Origin: CAZJNX01 sp964547415
Lineage (GTDB): Bacteria > Pseudomonadota > Alphaproteobacteria > Rhizobiales > Amorphaceae
Direction: 5' to 3'
Assembly (NCBI GenBank): GCA_964547415.1
Contig: CAZJNX010000020.1
Coordinates: forward strand, 1 to 32,273
Length of the DNA: 32,273 bases
Every line of letters starts with the position of its first letter. Within the stretch, counting starts at the first letter, position 1. Below the pieces are notes generated by a model. It saw nothing but the letters and a program-made list of their open reading frames with translations, was not told the DNA's origin and ran no database searches. Below, one piece after another: positions 1-8,696 of the stretch. Position numbers and translations under genes: made by a program.

Positions 1-1589
1 AGCGCAACGCCCACCCGCACGTCTGGGGCCCGGTGGCCATCGTCCACAACGGCATCATCGAGAACTACCGCGCCCTGCGCGCCCGCCTCGAGGCGGACGG
101 TGCGCGCCTCGAGAGCGACACCGACACCGAGGTCGCCGCCTGCCTCCTCGCAAAGGCCTTGGCGCGGGGGGAGGACCTCGCCGCCGCCCTCACCGGGACG
201 GTGGCCGCCCTCGAGGGCGCCTACGCCCTCGCCTTCCTGGTGGACGGGGTGCACGGCCGCCTCGCCGTCGCCCGCACGGGCAGCCCCCTCGCCGTCGGCT
301 TCTCCGACGAGGGCGACGGGGTGTACGTGGGCTCGGACGCCATCGCCCTCGCCCCCTTCGCCGACCGGATCACGTACCTCGAGGACGGCGACCACGGGAT
401 CCTGTCGGAGGACGGCCTCGTCCTGTTCGACCGGCGGGGCGAGCGGGTGGAGCGGCCCGTGCGGCCCCTCCCCGCCCAGGTCTCCCTCGCCGAGAAGGGC
501 AACTACCGCCACTTCATGGCGAAGGAGATCCACGAGCAGCCCGTCGTCATCGGCCACGCCATCGCCCATTACTGCGACGTGCCGAACCTTGCCGTGCGGG
601 AGGAGGCGTTCGCGGGGATCGACCTCGCCGCCACGGGGCGCCTCGCCGTCACCGCCTGCGGCACGGCCTACTACGCCGGCCTCGTCGGCCGCTACCTGGT
701 GGAGCGGCTCGCCCGCCTGGCCGTCGACGTGGAGGTCGCCTCCGAGTTCCGCTATCGCGACGCGCCCCTCTCCCGGGACACGATCGCCCTCGCCGTCTCC
801 CAGTCCGGCGAGACGGCCGACACCCTGGCGAGCCTGCGCCATGCGAAGGCCGCGGGCCTTTCCTCGGCCGCCATCGTGAACGTGGAGACCTCCACCATGG
901 CGCGGGAGGTGGACGCGGTGCTGCCCACCCTCGCGGGGCCGGAGATCGGCGTGGCCTCCACCAAGGCCTTCACCTGCCAGCTCGCCGCCTTCGCCGCCCT
1001 CGCGATCCGCGCGGGCCGCGCCCGCGGCACCCTCGACCAGGCGGCGGAGGAGCGGCTCGTGGCCGCCCTCGTGGAGGTGCCGCGGCTGATGGGGCGGGTG
1101 CTCGCCCTCGAGCACCGCATCGAGGAGGTGACGCGCCAGATCGCGGGCGCCTCCCACGCCCTCTACCTCGGCCGCGGCACGGCCTACCCGCTCGCCCTCG
1201 AGGGCGCGCTGAAACTGAAGGAGATCTCCTACATCCACGCGGAGGGCTACGCGGCGGGCGAACTCAAGCACGGCCCCATCGCCCTCGTGGACGAGGAGAT
1301 GCCCGTCGTGGTGATCGCCCCCTTCGACGACCTCTACGCCAAGACCCAGTCCAACATGCAGGAGGTGGCGGCCCGCGGCGGCCGCATCGTGCTCCTGACG
1401 GACGAGCGCGGGGCGGAGGCGGCCGGGGACGCCCCGGCGGAGACCATCGTCCTGCCCGACGCCCCGCCCCTCGTGACGCCGCTCCTCTACGCCGTGCCGG
1501 TCCAGCTCCTCGCCTACCACGCGGCCGTCATCAACGGGACGGACGTGGACCAGCCGCGCAACCTCGCCAAGTCCGTCACCGTCGAGTGA
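1..1589 (+). CDS. glmS: Glutamine--fructose-6-phosphate aminotransferase (isomerizing), 5' end cut by the window edge
   Basis: Makes glucosamine-6-phosphate from fructose-6-phosphate and glutamine, the first step toward UDP-GlcNAc for peptidoglycan and lipopolysaccharide; cytosolic. The reading frame is open from base 3 (RNAHPHVWGPVAIVHNG), a typical part of the N-terminal glutaminase domain, so the gene starts outside the window. About 528 residues are visible against a usual 605-610, so roughly 80 are missing, including the catalytic Cys1. After the glutaminase domain come the linker (EKGNYRHFMAKEI) and two SIS sugar-isomerase domains with SQSGET and VASTKAF motifs. The C-terminus, DQPRNLAKSVTVE, is the canonical GlmS ending. 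The GTG at 33 is internal and not a start. It converges on the next gene with only 19 bases between the stops. Recognition is secure; the truncation is due to the window. Confidence 0.97.
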   Translation, partial: RNAHPHVWGPVAIVHNGIIENYRALRARLEADGARLESDTDTEVAACLLAKALARGEDLAAALTGTVAALEGAYALAFLVDGVHGRLAVARTGSPLAVGFSDEGDGVYVGSDAIALAPFADRITYLEDGDHGILSEDGLVLFDRRGERVERPVRPLPAQVSLAEKGNYRHFMAKEIHEQPVVIGHAIAHYCDVPNLAVREEAFAGIDLAATGRLAVTACGTAYYAGLVGRYLVERLARLAVDVEVASEFRYRDAPLSRDTIALAVSQSGETADTLASLRHAKAAGLSSAAIVNVETSTMAREVDAVLPTLAGPEIGVASTKAFTCQLAAFAALAIRAGRARGTLDQAAEERLVAALVEVPRLMGRVLALEHRIEEVTRQIAGASHALYLGRGTAYPLALEGALKLKEISYIHAEGYAAGELKHGPIALVDEEMPVVVIAPFDDLYAKTQSNMQEVAARGGRIVLLTDERGAEAAGDAPAETIVLPDAPPLVTPLLYAVPVQLLAYHAAVINGTDVDQPRNLAKSVTVE

Positions 1590-1608
1590 CGCGGCCGCGG
1601 GCCGAGCC

Positions 1609-3045
1609 TCAGGCGCCGGGGCCGCAGTCGATGCAGCGGGGCGGGAAGGCGGGGCCCATCTGGAGGTTGCGGTTCAGCGTGCGCAGGGCCGTGCGCACGC
1701 CTTCCTCGAGCACCGGGTGGTAGAACGGCCGCTCCAGCATCTGCGACACCGTGAGGCCCGACTGCACGGACCAGGCGAGAAGGTGGGCGAGGTTCTCTGC
1801 CCGCGGGCCGATCATCTCCGCGCCGAGGAAGCGCCCGTCGTCCCGGTCGCCGTAGACGCGGATCAGCCCCCGGTCGACGCCCATGACGCGGGCCCGCCCC
1901 TGGTCCGACCAGTCGAGCGCGCCCACCGCGAAGTTCGCCCCGCTCTCGTTGAGCTCTGCGAAGGTGGCGCCGACCAGCATGATGCCCGGGTCGGTGAAGA
2001 CGACGGAGATCGGCGCGCTCTTCACGAAGCGCCGCACCTCGGGGAAGTGCGCGGCGTTGTAGCCCGCGGCGAACCCCTCGTCCGCCGCCTCGTGCAGGAG
2101 GGGGAAGCGGTCCATCGCGTCCCCCGCGATGAAGATGCGGCTGTCCCCGCACCGTCCGGTGTGGAAGTCGAACACCGGGACGCCCCGCCCGTCCCGTTCC
2201 AGCGACGTGTTCTCGAGGCCGAGGTCGTCCACGTTCGGTCGCCGGCCGGTGGCGACGAGGACCTGGTCGTACCGCTCGGTCCGCGTCGTCCCCTCCACCA
2301 CGTGGTCGATCTCCACGCCAGCCTCTGTGCGCTCGAGCCGCGTCACCTCGGCGTCGGGAAAGAACGCGAGCTCTTCCCGGAAGAGCGCGAGGGCCGCCGC
2401 GCGCACCTCGGGATCGCTGATCGGGCCTGCGAGGTCGTCCCGGCCGAACAGGGTGGTGCGCACGCCGAGCCGGTGCAGCGCCTGGCCGAGCTCCAGCCCG
2501 ATGACGCCCGCCCCGAAGACGGCGACGGACCCCGGCAGCGTCCGCCAGTGGAAGACATCGTCGTTGACGACCAGCCGGTCGCCGAGCGGCTCGAACATCT
2601 TCGGCACGCTGGTCCGCGAGCCGGTGGCGATGACGATCCGCTCCGCCGCGACGACGCGCCCGTCGGACAGCTCCAGCTCGTTATCGGACCGGAAGCGGGC
2701 GTGGGCCTTCGCCCGGTGGTGCTCCGGCCAGCCCTCGACCGCCTCGAGAACGAAGCCGACGAACCGGTCGCGTTCCGCGCGCACACGGCCCATCACCGCC
2801 TCCCCGTCGATCTCCGGCGGCCCGTAGCGCACGCCGAAGAGGTCGGCGTGGCGCCCGTGATGGGCGGCCTCGGCGGCGGCGATCAGGAGCTTCGACGGCA
2901 TGCAGCCGACGCGCGCGCACGTGGTCCCGTACGCCCCGCCCTCGATCAGGAGCACGCTGTCGGTGACCTCGGAGACCTCCCGGTAGGCCCGCATCCCGGC
3001 CGTTCCGGCCCCGATGATCGCGACCTCCACCTCGACCCTGTCCAT
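1609..3045 (-). CDS. Dihydrolipoamide dehydrogenase-like FAD disulfide oxidoreductase
   Basis: A 478-residue flavoprotein of the pyridine-nucleotide disulfide oxidoreductase class I family. FAD motif GAGTAG lies at 12-17, the redox pair CARVGC at Cys43/Cys48, the NAD(P) motif GAGVIG at 178-183, the second FAD motif around IFIAGDA (305-311), and the dimer-domain His-Glu dyad in HPVLEEG (His443, Glu448). The start at 3045 was chosen because ATG is preceded by a GGGGAGA ribosome site at good spacing and the protein begins exactly at the FAD strand; an upstream in-frame extension of 87 codons is low-complexity. It belongs to the dihydrolipoamide dehydrogenase branch with a short HP-x-x-EE motif. 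No E1 or E2 dehydrogenase genes are nearby, so its partner is unknown. Unusual: a C-terminal tail with a second thiol pair, CIDC (Cys471, Cys474). It could be a lipoamide dehydrogenase or a reductase for another disulfide. Confidence 0.9.
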   Translation of the reverse strand: MDRVEVEVAIIGAGTAGMRAYREVSEVTDSVLLIEGGAYGTTCARVGCMPSKLLIAAAEAAHHGRHADLFGVRYGPPEIDGEAVMGRVRAERDRFVGFVLEAVEGWPEHHRAKAHARFRSDNELELSDGRVVAAERIVIATGSRTSVPKMFEPLGDRLVVNDDVFHWRTLPGSVAVFGAGVIGLELGQALHRLGVRTTLFGRDDLAGPISDPEVRAAALALFREELAFFPDAEVTRLERTEAGVEIDHVVEGTTRTERYDQVLVATGRRPNVDDLGLENTSLERDGRGVPVFDFHTGRCGDSRIFIAGDAMDRFPLLHEAADEGFAAGYNAAHFPEVRRFVKSAPISVVFTDPGIMLVGATFAELNESGANFAVGALDWSDQGRARVMGVDRGLIRVYGDRDDGRFLGAEMIGPRAENLAHLLAWSVQSGLTVSQMLERPFYHPVLEEGVRTALRTLNRNLQMGPAFPPRCIDCGPGA

Positions 3046-3423
3046 GCCGTCTCCCCTGTCGCTCAGCCCGGCCCCGTGGTCCCGCCCGCCGTTCCGCAGG
3101 TCGCGACGCGGCCACTGTCCGCCTCGGCGCCCGAGCGAGGCCCGATGCGGCCGCCGCCGCCCGGCCGGCCCGGCGGCCGCGGGAACACTCCCTCGCCAAG
3201 AGACCCCAAGGAACAGTCGTCCCGGCACGGACCGCCGGCGAATGCCGTCCCGCGCCCGTGGTTCCGCCCGGCGCGGACCGGTCGCAGGCGATCGCGCGGA
3301 CGGCACGGCGCCTCGTCGTGCCCGCCGTCCGAAGGCGTCTCGTCCCGCGGGACTGTCGCGGGGGCTGCCGGCCCTCGTTGCCGAAGGCGGGCGCCACGTC
3401 CCCGGTGCGTCAGGCGCGCGGCC
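3046..3423. other. Intergenic region upstream of the flavoprotein gene
   Basis: About 380 bases without a convincing gene. Open frames here are shadows of composition with no recognisable domain. I see several GC-rich inverted repeats, for example GGCACG/CGTGCC at 3302-3322 and the perfect palindrome GTCCCGCGGGAC at 3342-3353. The promoter of the minus-strand flavoprotein gene should lie here, but I find no clear -35/-10 pair. Confidence 0.5.
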
Positions 3424-3798
3424 CTACCGCGGCCGAACGGCGACGGCGATGTTGTACCACCCTTCGCCATGCCGGTTCCTCACCCGGAAGGCGAGGCCGA
3501 AGCTGTCCCCGCCGCTGCCCGCCTGGTAGATGACCTCCGCGCGCGTGGCGCGGATCAGCCTGCCCTGGTCCGGCCGCTTCGTCACGCGGACGGCGAGGAG
3601 CATCACGTTCTGATTGCCGATGCTGGTGTTGAACCGGCACCGCGTCCCGGCCCGCGGACGGATCAGGAAGCGCTGGTACTCCACGCCCCGCACCGTGACC
3701 GGCCCCATCCGCCGCTCGTTGCAGGGCGGCACGGCGGTGAACGCCGCGGCCGGATCCTGAAGCAGGACGAAACACAGGGCGACCAGAACGAGCTTCAT
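3424..3798 (-). CDS. Small secreted protein of unknown function
   Basis: Encodes 124 residues. The N-terminus MKLVLVALCFVLLQDPAAAF is a signal peptide with a likely cleavage after Ala19, so the mature protein is about 105 residues and probably periplasmic. It has two cysteines (Cys26 and Cys54) that could form a disulfide. The rest is basic with alternating hydrophobic residues (for example VMLLAVRV and WYNIAVAVRP), which suggests a small all-beta fold. I do not recognise the family. The start at 3798 was chosen because it begins the signal sequence; the ribosome site GGGAA is weak. It is flanked by non-coding DNA on both sides and seems monocistronic. Support for it being real is the signal peptide followed by a folded-looking body and an isolated position; homologues were not checked. 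Confidence 0.6.
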   Translation of the reverse strand: MKLVLVALCFVLLQDPAAAFTAVPPCNERRMGPVTVRGVEYQRFLIRPRAGTRCRFNTSIGNQNVMLLAVRVTKRPDQGRLIRATRAEVIYQAGSGGDSFGLAFRVRNRHGEGWYNIAVAVRPR

Positions 3799-4228
3799 GC
3801 CATTTCCCGCAGAATGCGCTCTCGCAGAGCACCCGTTGCGACGGCGAAGACGCCTCGCGAAGCGGCACCGCCGCGGAACGCGGCATTCGCGCGGAACGAA
3901 GTCCCCGGCGCGGACACTGTCACAAGTTGGGCGGATTGTCGATCTCGAGGAGCCGCCCCCTTGTCTCTCGCCGCTCATCCACGGCCGGAGAGGTTCCCGT
4001 CCCGTGCCCGAAGCGCGGAAGGTCGTGCCGCGCCTCGGCGGCCTTGCGGCGAGCGAGGCGGGCCCGCCTGGCACGGCTGTCGACCGGACCGGCCGCCCGG
4101 CCGTGGCAGTGTCGTCCGCCCGGCGTCCGCCGGATCGGTTCCGGCAAGAACGGGGCAAGCGCCGGGAGCTTCCGGGAGGGGATGGAAACGGCGGAAGCGA
4201 AAGCACCGCGTTTCCGGAGGCTTGGTCG
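3799..4228. other. Intergenic region between the tRNA and the small secreted protein gene
   Basis: About 430 bases with no supportable gene. An imperfect hairpin, GCTTCCG at 4168-4174 with CGGAAGC at 4192-4198, lies about 30 bases beyond the tRNA 3' end in its direction of transcription and could end that transcript, but it has a long loop and no T tract. GCGGAACG occurs twice close together around 3870-3900. The promoter of the small secreted protein gene should be here but was not identified. Confidence 0.4.
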
Positions 4229-4302
4229 TGGAGCGGGTGAAGGGAATCGAACCCTCGTCGTCAGCTTGGAAGGCTGCTGCTCTACCATTGAGCTACACCC
4301 GC
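4229..4302 (-). tRNA. tRNA-Gly (anticodon TCC)
   Basis: On the minus strand the sequence begins GCGGGTGTAGCTCAATGG and ends with CACCCGCTCCA. It folds as a cloverleaf of 74 bases: acceptor stem GCGGGTG/CACCCGC, D arm GCTC/GAGC, anticodon loop CTTCCAA (anticodon TCC) and T arm with TTCGATT. The discriminator base is T (U in the tRNA) and the terminal CCA is encoded in the DNA (4229-4231). It reads glycine GGA and GGG codons. It sits alone between an ABC transporter gene and a small gene. Confidence 0.97.
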
Positions 4303-4311
4303 GCAGCCCCC

Positions 4312-4340
4312 GATGTAGCGAATGGCGGGGCGTCCCGCAA
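4312..4340 (-). promoter_or_regulatory. Candidate promoter of tRNA-Gly
   Basis: On the minus strand TTGCGG (4335-4340) and TACATC (4312-4317) are 17 bases apart, as expected for a housekeeping -35/-10 pair. The -10 ends 9 bases before the mature tRNA 5' end, fitting a very short leader. It lies in the 49-base gap after the ABC transporter stop codon. The hexamers match consensus only partly. Confidence 0.45.
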
Positions 4341-4351
4341 TCGCCCGGCCG

Positions 4352-6202
4352 CTACTCCGCCGCGGCCGCGGGCAGGCGGTCGGCGATGAAGCCGCCCGAC
4401 TGGCGCTGCCACAGGCGGGCGTAGAGCCCGTCCGCGGCGACGAGGTCGGCATGGCGGCCCTCCTCCACGACCCGTCCGCGGTCGAGGACCACGAGGCGGT
4501 CGAGGGCGGCGATGGTGGACAGGCGATGGGCGATGGCGATCACCGTCTTGCCCTCCATCAATTCGAACAGGCTCGCCTGGATCGCCGCCTCCACCTCCGA
4601 ATCGAGGGCCGACGTGGCCTCGTCGAGGACGAGGATGGGGGCGTCCTTCAGGAACACGCGGGCGATCGCGATGCGCTGGCGCTGCCCGCCCGACAGGCGC
4701 ACCCCCCGCTCGCCCACGTGGGCGTCGAGGCCGGCGCGCCCGGACGCGTCGACGAGCCCCTCCACGAAGGGAAGCGCCTCGGCGCGGCGGGCGGCGGCGA
4801 TCACCTCCTCGTCCGTCGCCTCGGGACGGCCGTAGGCGATGTTGTCGCGGATCGAGCGGTGCAGCAGCGCGGGCTCCTGGGTGACGACGCCGATGGCCGC
4901 CCTCAGGTCGTCCTGCCGGACGGCCGCGATGTCCTGCCCGTCGATCAGGATGCGCCCGCCCTCGAGGTCGTGGAGCCGCAGCAGGAGGTTCACGAGGGTC
5001 GTCTTGCCCGCGCCGGACGGGCCGACGAGGCCCACCTTCTCCCCCGGCGCGACCGACAGGTCGAGCTTCTCGATCACCCCGCCTTCCTTGCCGTAGTGGA
5101 AGGTGACGTCCTCGAAGCGGATGGCGCCGCGGTCCACCGCCAGGGGCCGGGGCGCGGGCGGGTCGACCACCGCCACGGGCCGGGACAGGAGCTCGCGCCC
5201 GTCGGCCACGGTGCCGATGCTCTCGAACAGGTTGGCCGCCTCCCACATGATCCACTGGGAGATGCCGGCGAGGCGCATGACGAGGGCGATAGCAACCGCG
5301 ATCTCGCCGAGGGTGACCGCCTCGAGGAGCCACAGGCGGATCGCGACGGCGCCGACCGCGAACAGAAGCACCGCGTTCGAGAAGTAGATGAGCGAGTTGA
5401 ACCAGGTGATGAGGCGCATCTGCCGGTGGACGGTGCCGAGGAAGCCGTCCATGGCGTTCCGCGCGTAGGCCTCCTCCCGCCGGGCGTGGGAGAAGAGCTT
5501 CACCGACTGGATGTTCGTGTAGGCGTCGACGACGCGGCCGGTCATGACGGAGCGGGCGTCGGCCTGCTCCTCGCCGACGCGGCCGAGGCGCGGCACGAAC
5601 CAGACGAGAATGGCGACGTACACCACGACCCAGGCGAGCATGGGCAGCATGAGGCGCACGTCCGCCCCCGCGGCGATCGCCAGCATCCCGACGAGGAAGG
5701 CGAGCACGTAGACCAGCATCTCGCAGATGCGCATGACCGTGTCGCGCACGGCGAGGGCGGTCTGCATCAGCTTGGTCGCCACGCGCCCGGCGAACTCGTC
5801 GGCGAAGAAGCCCATGCTCTGGCGCAGGAGCAGCCGGTGGCCGAGCCAGCGGATCCGCATGGGATAGTTGCCCGCGAGCGCCTGGTGGGTGAGCATCGAG
5901 GCGACGTGGTTCAGCACCGGCAGGACGAGGAGGACGAAGGCGGCCATGAGCGCGAGCGTCCATCCCTCCTCCGCGAGGAAGGTCTCCCGGCTCTCGTTCG
6001 CCAGCCAGTCCACGAGCTGGCCGAGGAAGTAGAACAGGAACGCCTCGCCGAGCCCGACGAGGCCCGCGAACAGGGCCATCAGGGCGACGACCGGCCAGAT
6101 CCCGCGGGTGTAGTGCCACACGAGGCCGAAGGTGGTGGCCGGCGGGATCTCCGGCGCATCGGGCGGGTAGGGCTCGACGAGCCGTTCGAACCAGCGGAAC
6201 AT
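4352..6202 (-). CDS. ABC transporter, fused membrane and ATPase domains (exporter type)
   Basis: A 616-residue half-transporter expected to work as a homodimer in the inner membrane. Residues about 30-325 form the six-helix exporter membrane domain. The ATPase domain follows, with Walker A GPSGAGKT (394-401), Q-loop near 442, signature LSGGQ (503-507), Walker B ILVLDE (523-528) and switch His559. The substrate cannot be read from the sequence; relatives are annotated as lipid A/MsbA-like or multidrug exporters. The start at 6202 gives MFRWFERLVEPYPP, an N-terminus I associate with this alphaproteobacterial subfamily; no good ribosome site precedes it. The stop lies 49 bases before the tRNA on the same strand. 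No partner half-transporter is adjacent. Confidence 0.92.
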   Translation of the reverse strand: MFRWFERLVEPYPPDAPEIPPATTFGLVWHYTRGIWPVVALMALFAGLVGLGEAFLFYFLGQLVDWLANESRETFLAEEGWTLALMAAFVLLVLPVLNHVASMLTHQALAGNYPMRIRWLGHRLLLRQSMGFFADEFAGRVATKLMQTALAVRDTVMRICEMLVYVLAFLVGMLAIAAGADVRLMLPMLAWVVVYVAILVWFVPRLGRVGEEQADARSVMTGRVVDAYTNIQSVKLFSHARREEAYARNAMDGFLGTVHRQMRLITWFNSLIYFSNAVLLFAVGAVAIRLWLLEAVTLGEIAVAIALVMRLAGISQWIMWEAANLFESIGTVADGRELLSRPVAVVDPPAPRPLAVDRGAIRFEDVTFHYGKEGGVIEKLDLSVAPGEKVGLVGPSGAGKTTLVNLLLRLHDLEGGRILIDGQDIAAVRQDDLRAAIGVVTQEPALLHRSIRDNIAYGRPEATDEEVIAAARRAEALPFVEGLVDASGRAGLDAHVGERGVRLSGGQRQRIAIARVFLKDAPILVLDEATSALDSEVEAAIQASLFELMEGKTVIAIAHRLSTIAALDRLVVLDRGRVVEEGRHADLVAADGLYARLWQRQSGGFIADRLPAAAAE

Positions 6203-6632
6203 GGTGCACCGGCGGATTGGAGTCGGCGGACGCCACTCCGGCGCCGCGGGTCGCTTCCCCTGTACGCGCCGGGCGGCCCGCGGACCACCCGGCCCGTTGG
6301 ATGGCTGCCCGCCGAGCCATGCGCGACCGCCCCCTTTCGTCCACCGCCCCCGCGACGCCCCGTCGCCCAGGCAACGGCGGGAGCGGCGGGAGCGACGGCA
6401 CGACGCGCCCGGCCGGCCGGCGCGGCAGCCCGCGCCCGGCAACGGCTCCCCGCGCGTGCTGTCGCGCACGTTCCGGCGCTGCGCGGGGGCTCGTCGGCGG
6501 GCCGGCCCACCCTTGGCGGGATCCGGGCGCGGAGGACGGGCATCGCCGTCGCCAGCGGCGAGCACACGCCCTCGATGCCCGCCCTGACGGGATCGCGGCC
6601 CACCGTGTGAGCGCCCGCCCGTCCGGCGAGCC
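6203..6632. other. Intergenic region upstream of the ABC exporter
   Basis: About 430 bases, extremely GC-rich. Open frames on both strands cover it but show no domain, signal sequence or ribosome site, and I consider them compositional. It must hold the promoter of the ABC exporter; I could not pick one out. A short match, ACGTTCCGGCG near 6467, resembles part of the stem-loop repeat found elsewhere in the window but lacks the rest of that element. Confidence 0.4.
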
Positions 6633-7460
6633 TCAGTTCCGGGCGAGGATCCGGTCGAGGAGGGCGCGGGGGGCGAGGCGGCGGAGGACCTCGGCCACGT
6701 GGGTCGGCGTCGTCACCCGGTAGCGCGCGCGGGGGCGGGGGCTTTCCAGGGCGTGGACCAGGACACGCGTCACGGCCGCGGGCGGCAGCTCGAAGCGCGA
6801 GCGGGTCTTGCCGCTCGCGTAGCGCGCCTCGATCGCCGCGAGCTCGGCCGCGCGCGGCGAGGCGTCCCGGTCGATGTGCCGGCGGTACTGGGCGATGGCG
6901 TTCTCGTTGAAGCGGGTGGCGATGGGGCCGGGCTCGATCAGGCTGACGCGGATCGGCAGGTCGCGGCACTCGAGACGCAGGCAGTCGGTCAGCCCCTCGA
7001 GGGCGAACTTGGTGGCGACGTAGGCGCCGCGGTAGGGCGCGGCGACGAAGCCGAGGACGGACGAGCACTGGACGATCCGCCCGTGCCCCTGGCGGCGCAT
7101 CACCGGCAGGACGCCCCGGGTGAGGGCGTGCCAGCCGATGAGGTTGGCCTCGAAGATATGCCGGAGGGCCGCGGTCGGCAGGTCCTCCACGAAGCCGGGG
7201 ATGGCGTAGGCCCCGTTGTTGAACAGGGCGTCGAGCGTGCCCCCGGTCGCCGCGAGCACGTCGGCGAGGGCGGCCTCGACGCTCGCCTCGTCCTCGTAGT
7301 CGAGGCGCGGGCTCTCGAAGCCGGCCGCCGCCAGCCGGTCGCAGTCCGCCTGCCTGCGGCAGCTCGCGAACACGCGCCAGCCCCGCGCCCTCAGGGCATG
7401 GGCCGCGTCCGCCCCGATCCCGCTGGAGCAGCCCGTGATCAGGATCGTCCGCCCGGCCAT
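6633..7460 (-). CDS. Short-chain dehydrogenase/reductase (classical SDR)
   Basis: 275 residues, the usual length of a classical SDR. The cofactor motif TGCSSGIG is at 9-16, the structural motif is NNGAY (81-85, where NNAG is usual), the catalytic Ser is at 134 (CSSVLG) and the YxxxK motif is Tyr147/Lys151. Cys34-Arg35-Arg36 follow the second beta strand; basic residues there hint at NADP(H) preference. The substrate is unknown; this group oxidises or reduces alcohols, sterols or other small carbonyls. It starts 50 bases after the stop of the ABC ATPase gene on the same strand, so it is probably the last gene of the transporter operon and may act on the imported compound, though that link is inference only. 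Confidence 0.9.
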   Translation of the reverse strand: MAGRTILITGCSSGIGADAAHALRARGWRVFASCRRQADCDRLAAAGFESPRLDYEDEASVEAALADVLAATGGTLDALFNNGAYAIPGFVEDLPTAALRHIFEANLIGWHALTRGVLPVMRRQGHGRIVQCSSVLGFVAAPYRGAYVATKFALEGLTDCLRLECRDLPIRVSLIEPGPIATRFNENAIAQYRRHIDRDASPRAAELAAIEARYASGKTRSRFELPPAAVTRVLVHALESPRPRARYRVTTPTHVAEVLRRLAPRALLDRILARN

Positions 7461-7510
7461 CGCCCGCCGTGCCCCGTCCGTGGAAGGCGCGCCCGGGCGC
7501 CGCGGCGGCC

Positions 7511-8665
7511 TCAGGCGGCGGCTTCCTCCGCGTAGAGGGCGGCTTCCTCGGCGGTGTCCGGGCGGGACAGGACGTGGACCTCGTCCGCCGGCCAGCTGGC
7601 GACGGCGGCGTCCCCCGGCGACAGCGGATCGGCGAAGTAGCCCGTGTCGGACATGAAGACGACGAACGGGTCCCGGTCGTCCACGTCCAGCGTCACCTTC
7701 ACGAAGGTGCCCTGGTACTCGGTCTCCGTCACGCGACCGACAAGGGCGTTCGGCCGGCCCGCGGCTTCCCCCGCCCCCTTCACGAGGTGGATGCGGTCGC
7801 GCCGGATCGAGAAGGACATGGGCGAGCCCTCCACGCGGGCGGGCGCGTCGGTCCGCGCCACGAAGACCCGCCCGTGGGCGCCGGTGAGCTCGATCTCGCC
7901 GCCGCCCGCGCGGGTGACGTTGCCGGTGAGCACGTTCTGCCCGCCCATGAAGCGGGCGACATAGGGGGTGGTCGGCCGGGCGAAGATGTCCTGGGCGGTG
8001 CCGGCCTGGTCGATGCGCCCGTGGTCCATCACGACCACCATGTCAGCGAGCGCGATCGCCTCGGGCTGGGTGTGGGTGACGTGGACGAAGGTGATGCCGA
8101 GCTCCTTCTGGAGGGACTTGAGCTCCGATCGCATGCGAAGGCGCAGGAACTCGTCGAGGGCCGACAGCGGCTCGTCGAGGAGGAGCACCCGCGGGTTGGT
8201 GATGATCGCCCGGGCGAGCGCCACGCGCTGCTGCTGGCCGCCCGACAGCTGGGCGGGCGGGCGGTCGGCGAGGTGATCGAGCTGGACGCGGGCGAGCATC
8301 TCGTCGGCCCGCCGCCGCCGCTCGTCCCTGCCCACCCCGCGCATCTTCAGGTAGAACGCCACGTTGTCGCGCACCGTGAGGTGCGGGAAGAGGGCGTAGC
8401 TCTGGAACATCATGGCCGTGCCGCGCTGCACGGGCGGCAGCCTCACCACCTGCTTGTCGCCGATCCAGATCTCGCCGTCGGTCGGCGTCTCGTGGCCCGC
8501 GATCATCCTCAGGATGGTGGTCTTGCCGCAGCCCGAGGGGCCGAGCAGACAGCAATAGGACCCGTGGGGGATCGTGAGGTCGATCTCCTTCACGGCGTGG
8601 GTCGCGCCGAAGCTCTTCGACACGTCCTTCAGGCGGATCTCGCCGCTTCCGTTGGTCTCGTTCAT
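7511..8665 (-). CDS. ABC transporter ATPase, spermidine/putrescine (PotA) type
   Basis: 384 residues. An ATPase domain with Walker A GPSGCGKT (42-49), signature LSGGQ (140-144), Walker B LLLDE (161-165) and switch His198 is followed by a C-terminal TOBE-type regulatory domain (from about 245). This layout is that of the PotA/MalK group, which energises import through two separate permeases. Together with the binding protein and the two permeases encoded upstream it forms a complete importer. Polyamines are the usual substrates of this branch, but related systems carry other cations, amino-acid derivatives or organic acids, so the substrate is inferred. It lies 31 bases downstream of the second permease gene and the whole set is co-directional. 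Confidence 0.92.
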   Translation of the reverse strand: MNETNGSGEIRLKDVSKSFGATHAVKEIDLTIPHGSYCCLLGPSGCGKTTILRMIAGHETPTDGEIWIGDKQVVRLPPVQRGTAMMFQSYALFPHLTVRDNVAFYLKMRGVGRDERRRRADEMLARVQLDHLADRPPAQLSGGQQQRVALARAIITNPRVLLLDEPLSALDEFLRLRMRSELKSLQKELGITFVHVTHTQPEAIALADMVVVMDHGRIDQAGTAQDIFARPTTPYVARFMGGQNVLTGNVTRAGGGEIELTGAHGRVFVARTDAPARVEGSPMSFSIRRDRIHLVKGAGEAAGRPNALVGRVTETEYQGTFVKVTLDVDDRDPFVVFMSDTGYFADPLSPGDAAVASWPADEVHVLSRPDTAEEAALYAEEAAA

Positions 8666-8696
8666 CGGACTTGCCTTTCCCGTCGGTCGCGGCGCG

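Noticed and set aside
1..1589. glmS as a truncated pseudogene
   Set aside because: The frame is open to the first bases with conserved sequence; the missing N-terminus is a window-edge effect.
1717..4389. Very long plus-strand open frame opposite the flavoprotein and beyond
   Set aside because: In DNA this GC-rich, stops are rare in all frames. Its translation is His/Arg/Pro-rich without domains and covers a clear flavoprotein gene, a small gene and a tRNA on the other strand.
6203..6632. Possible small genes ahead of the ABC exporter
   Set aside because: Open frames exist on both strands but have no signal, domain or ribosome site, and composition explains them.
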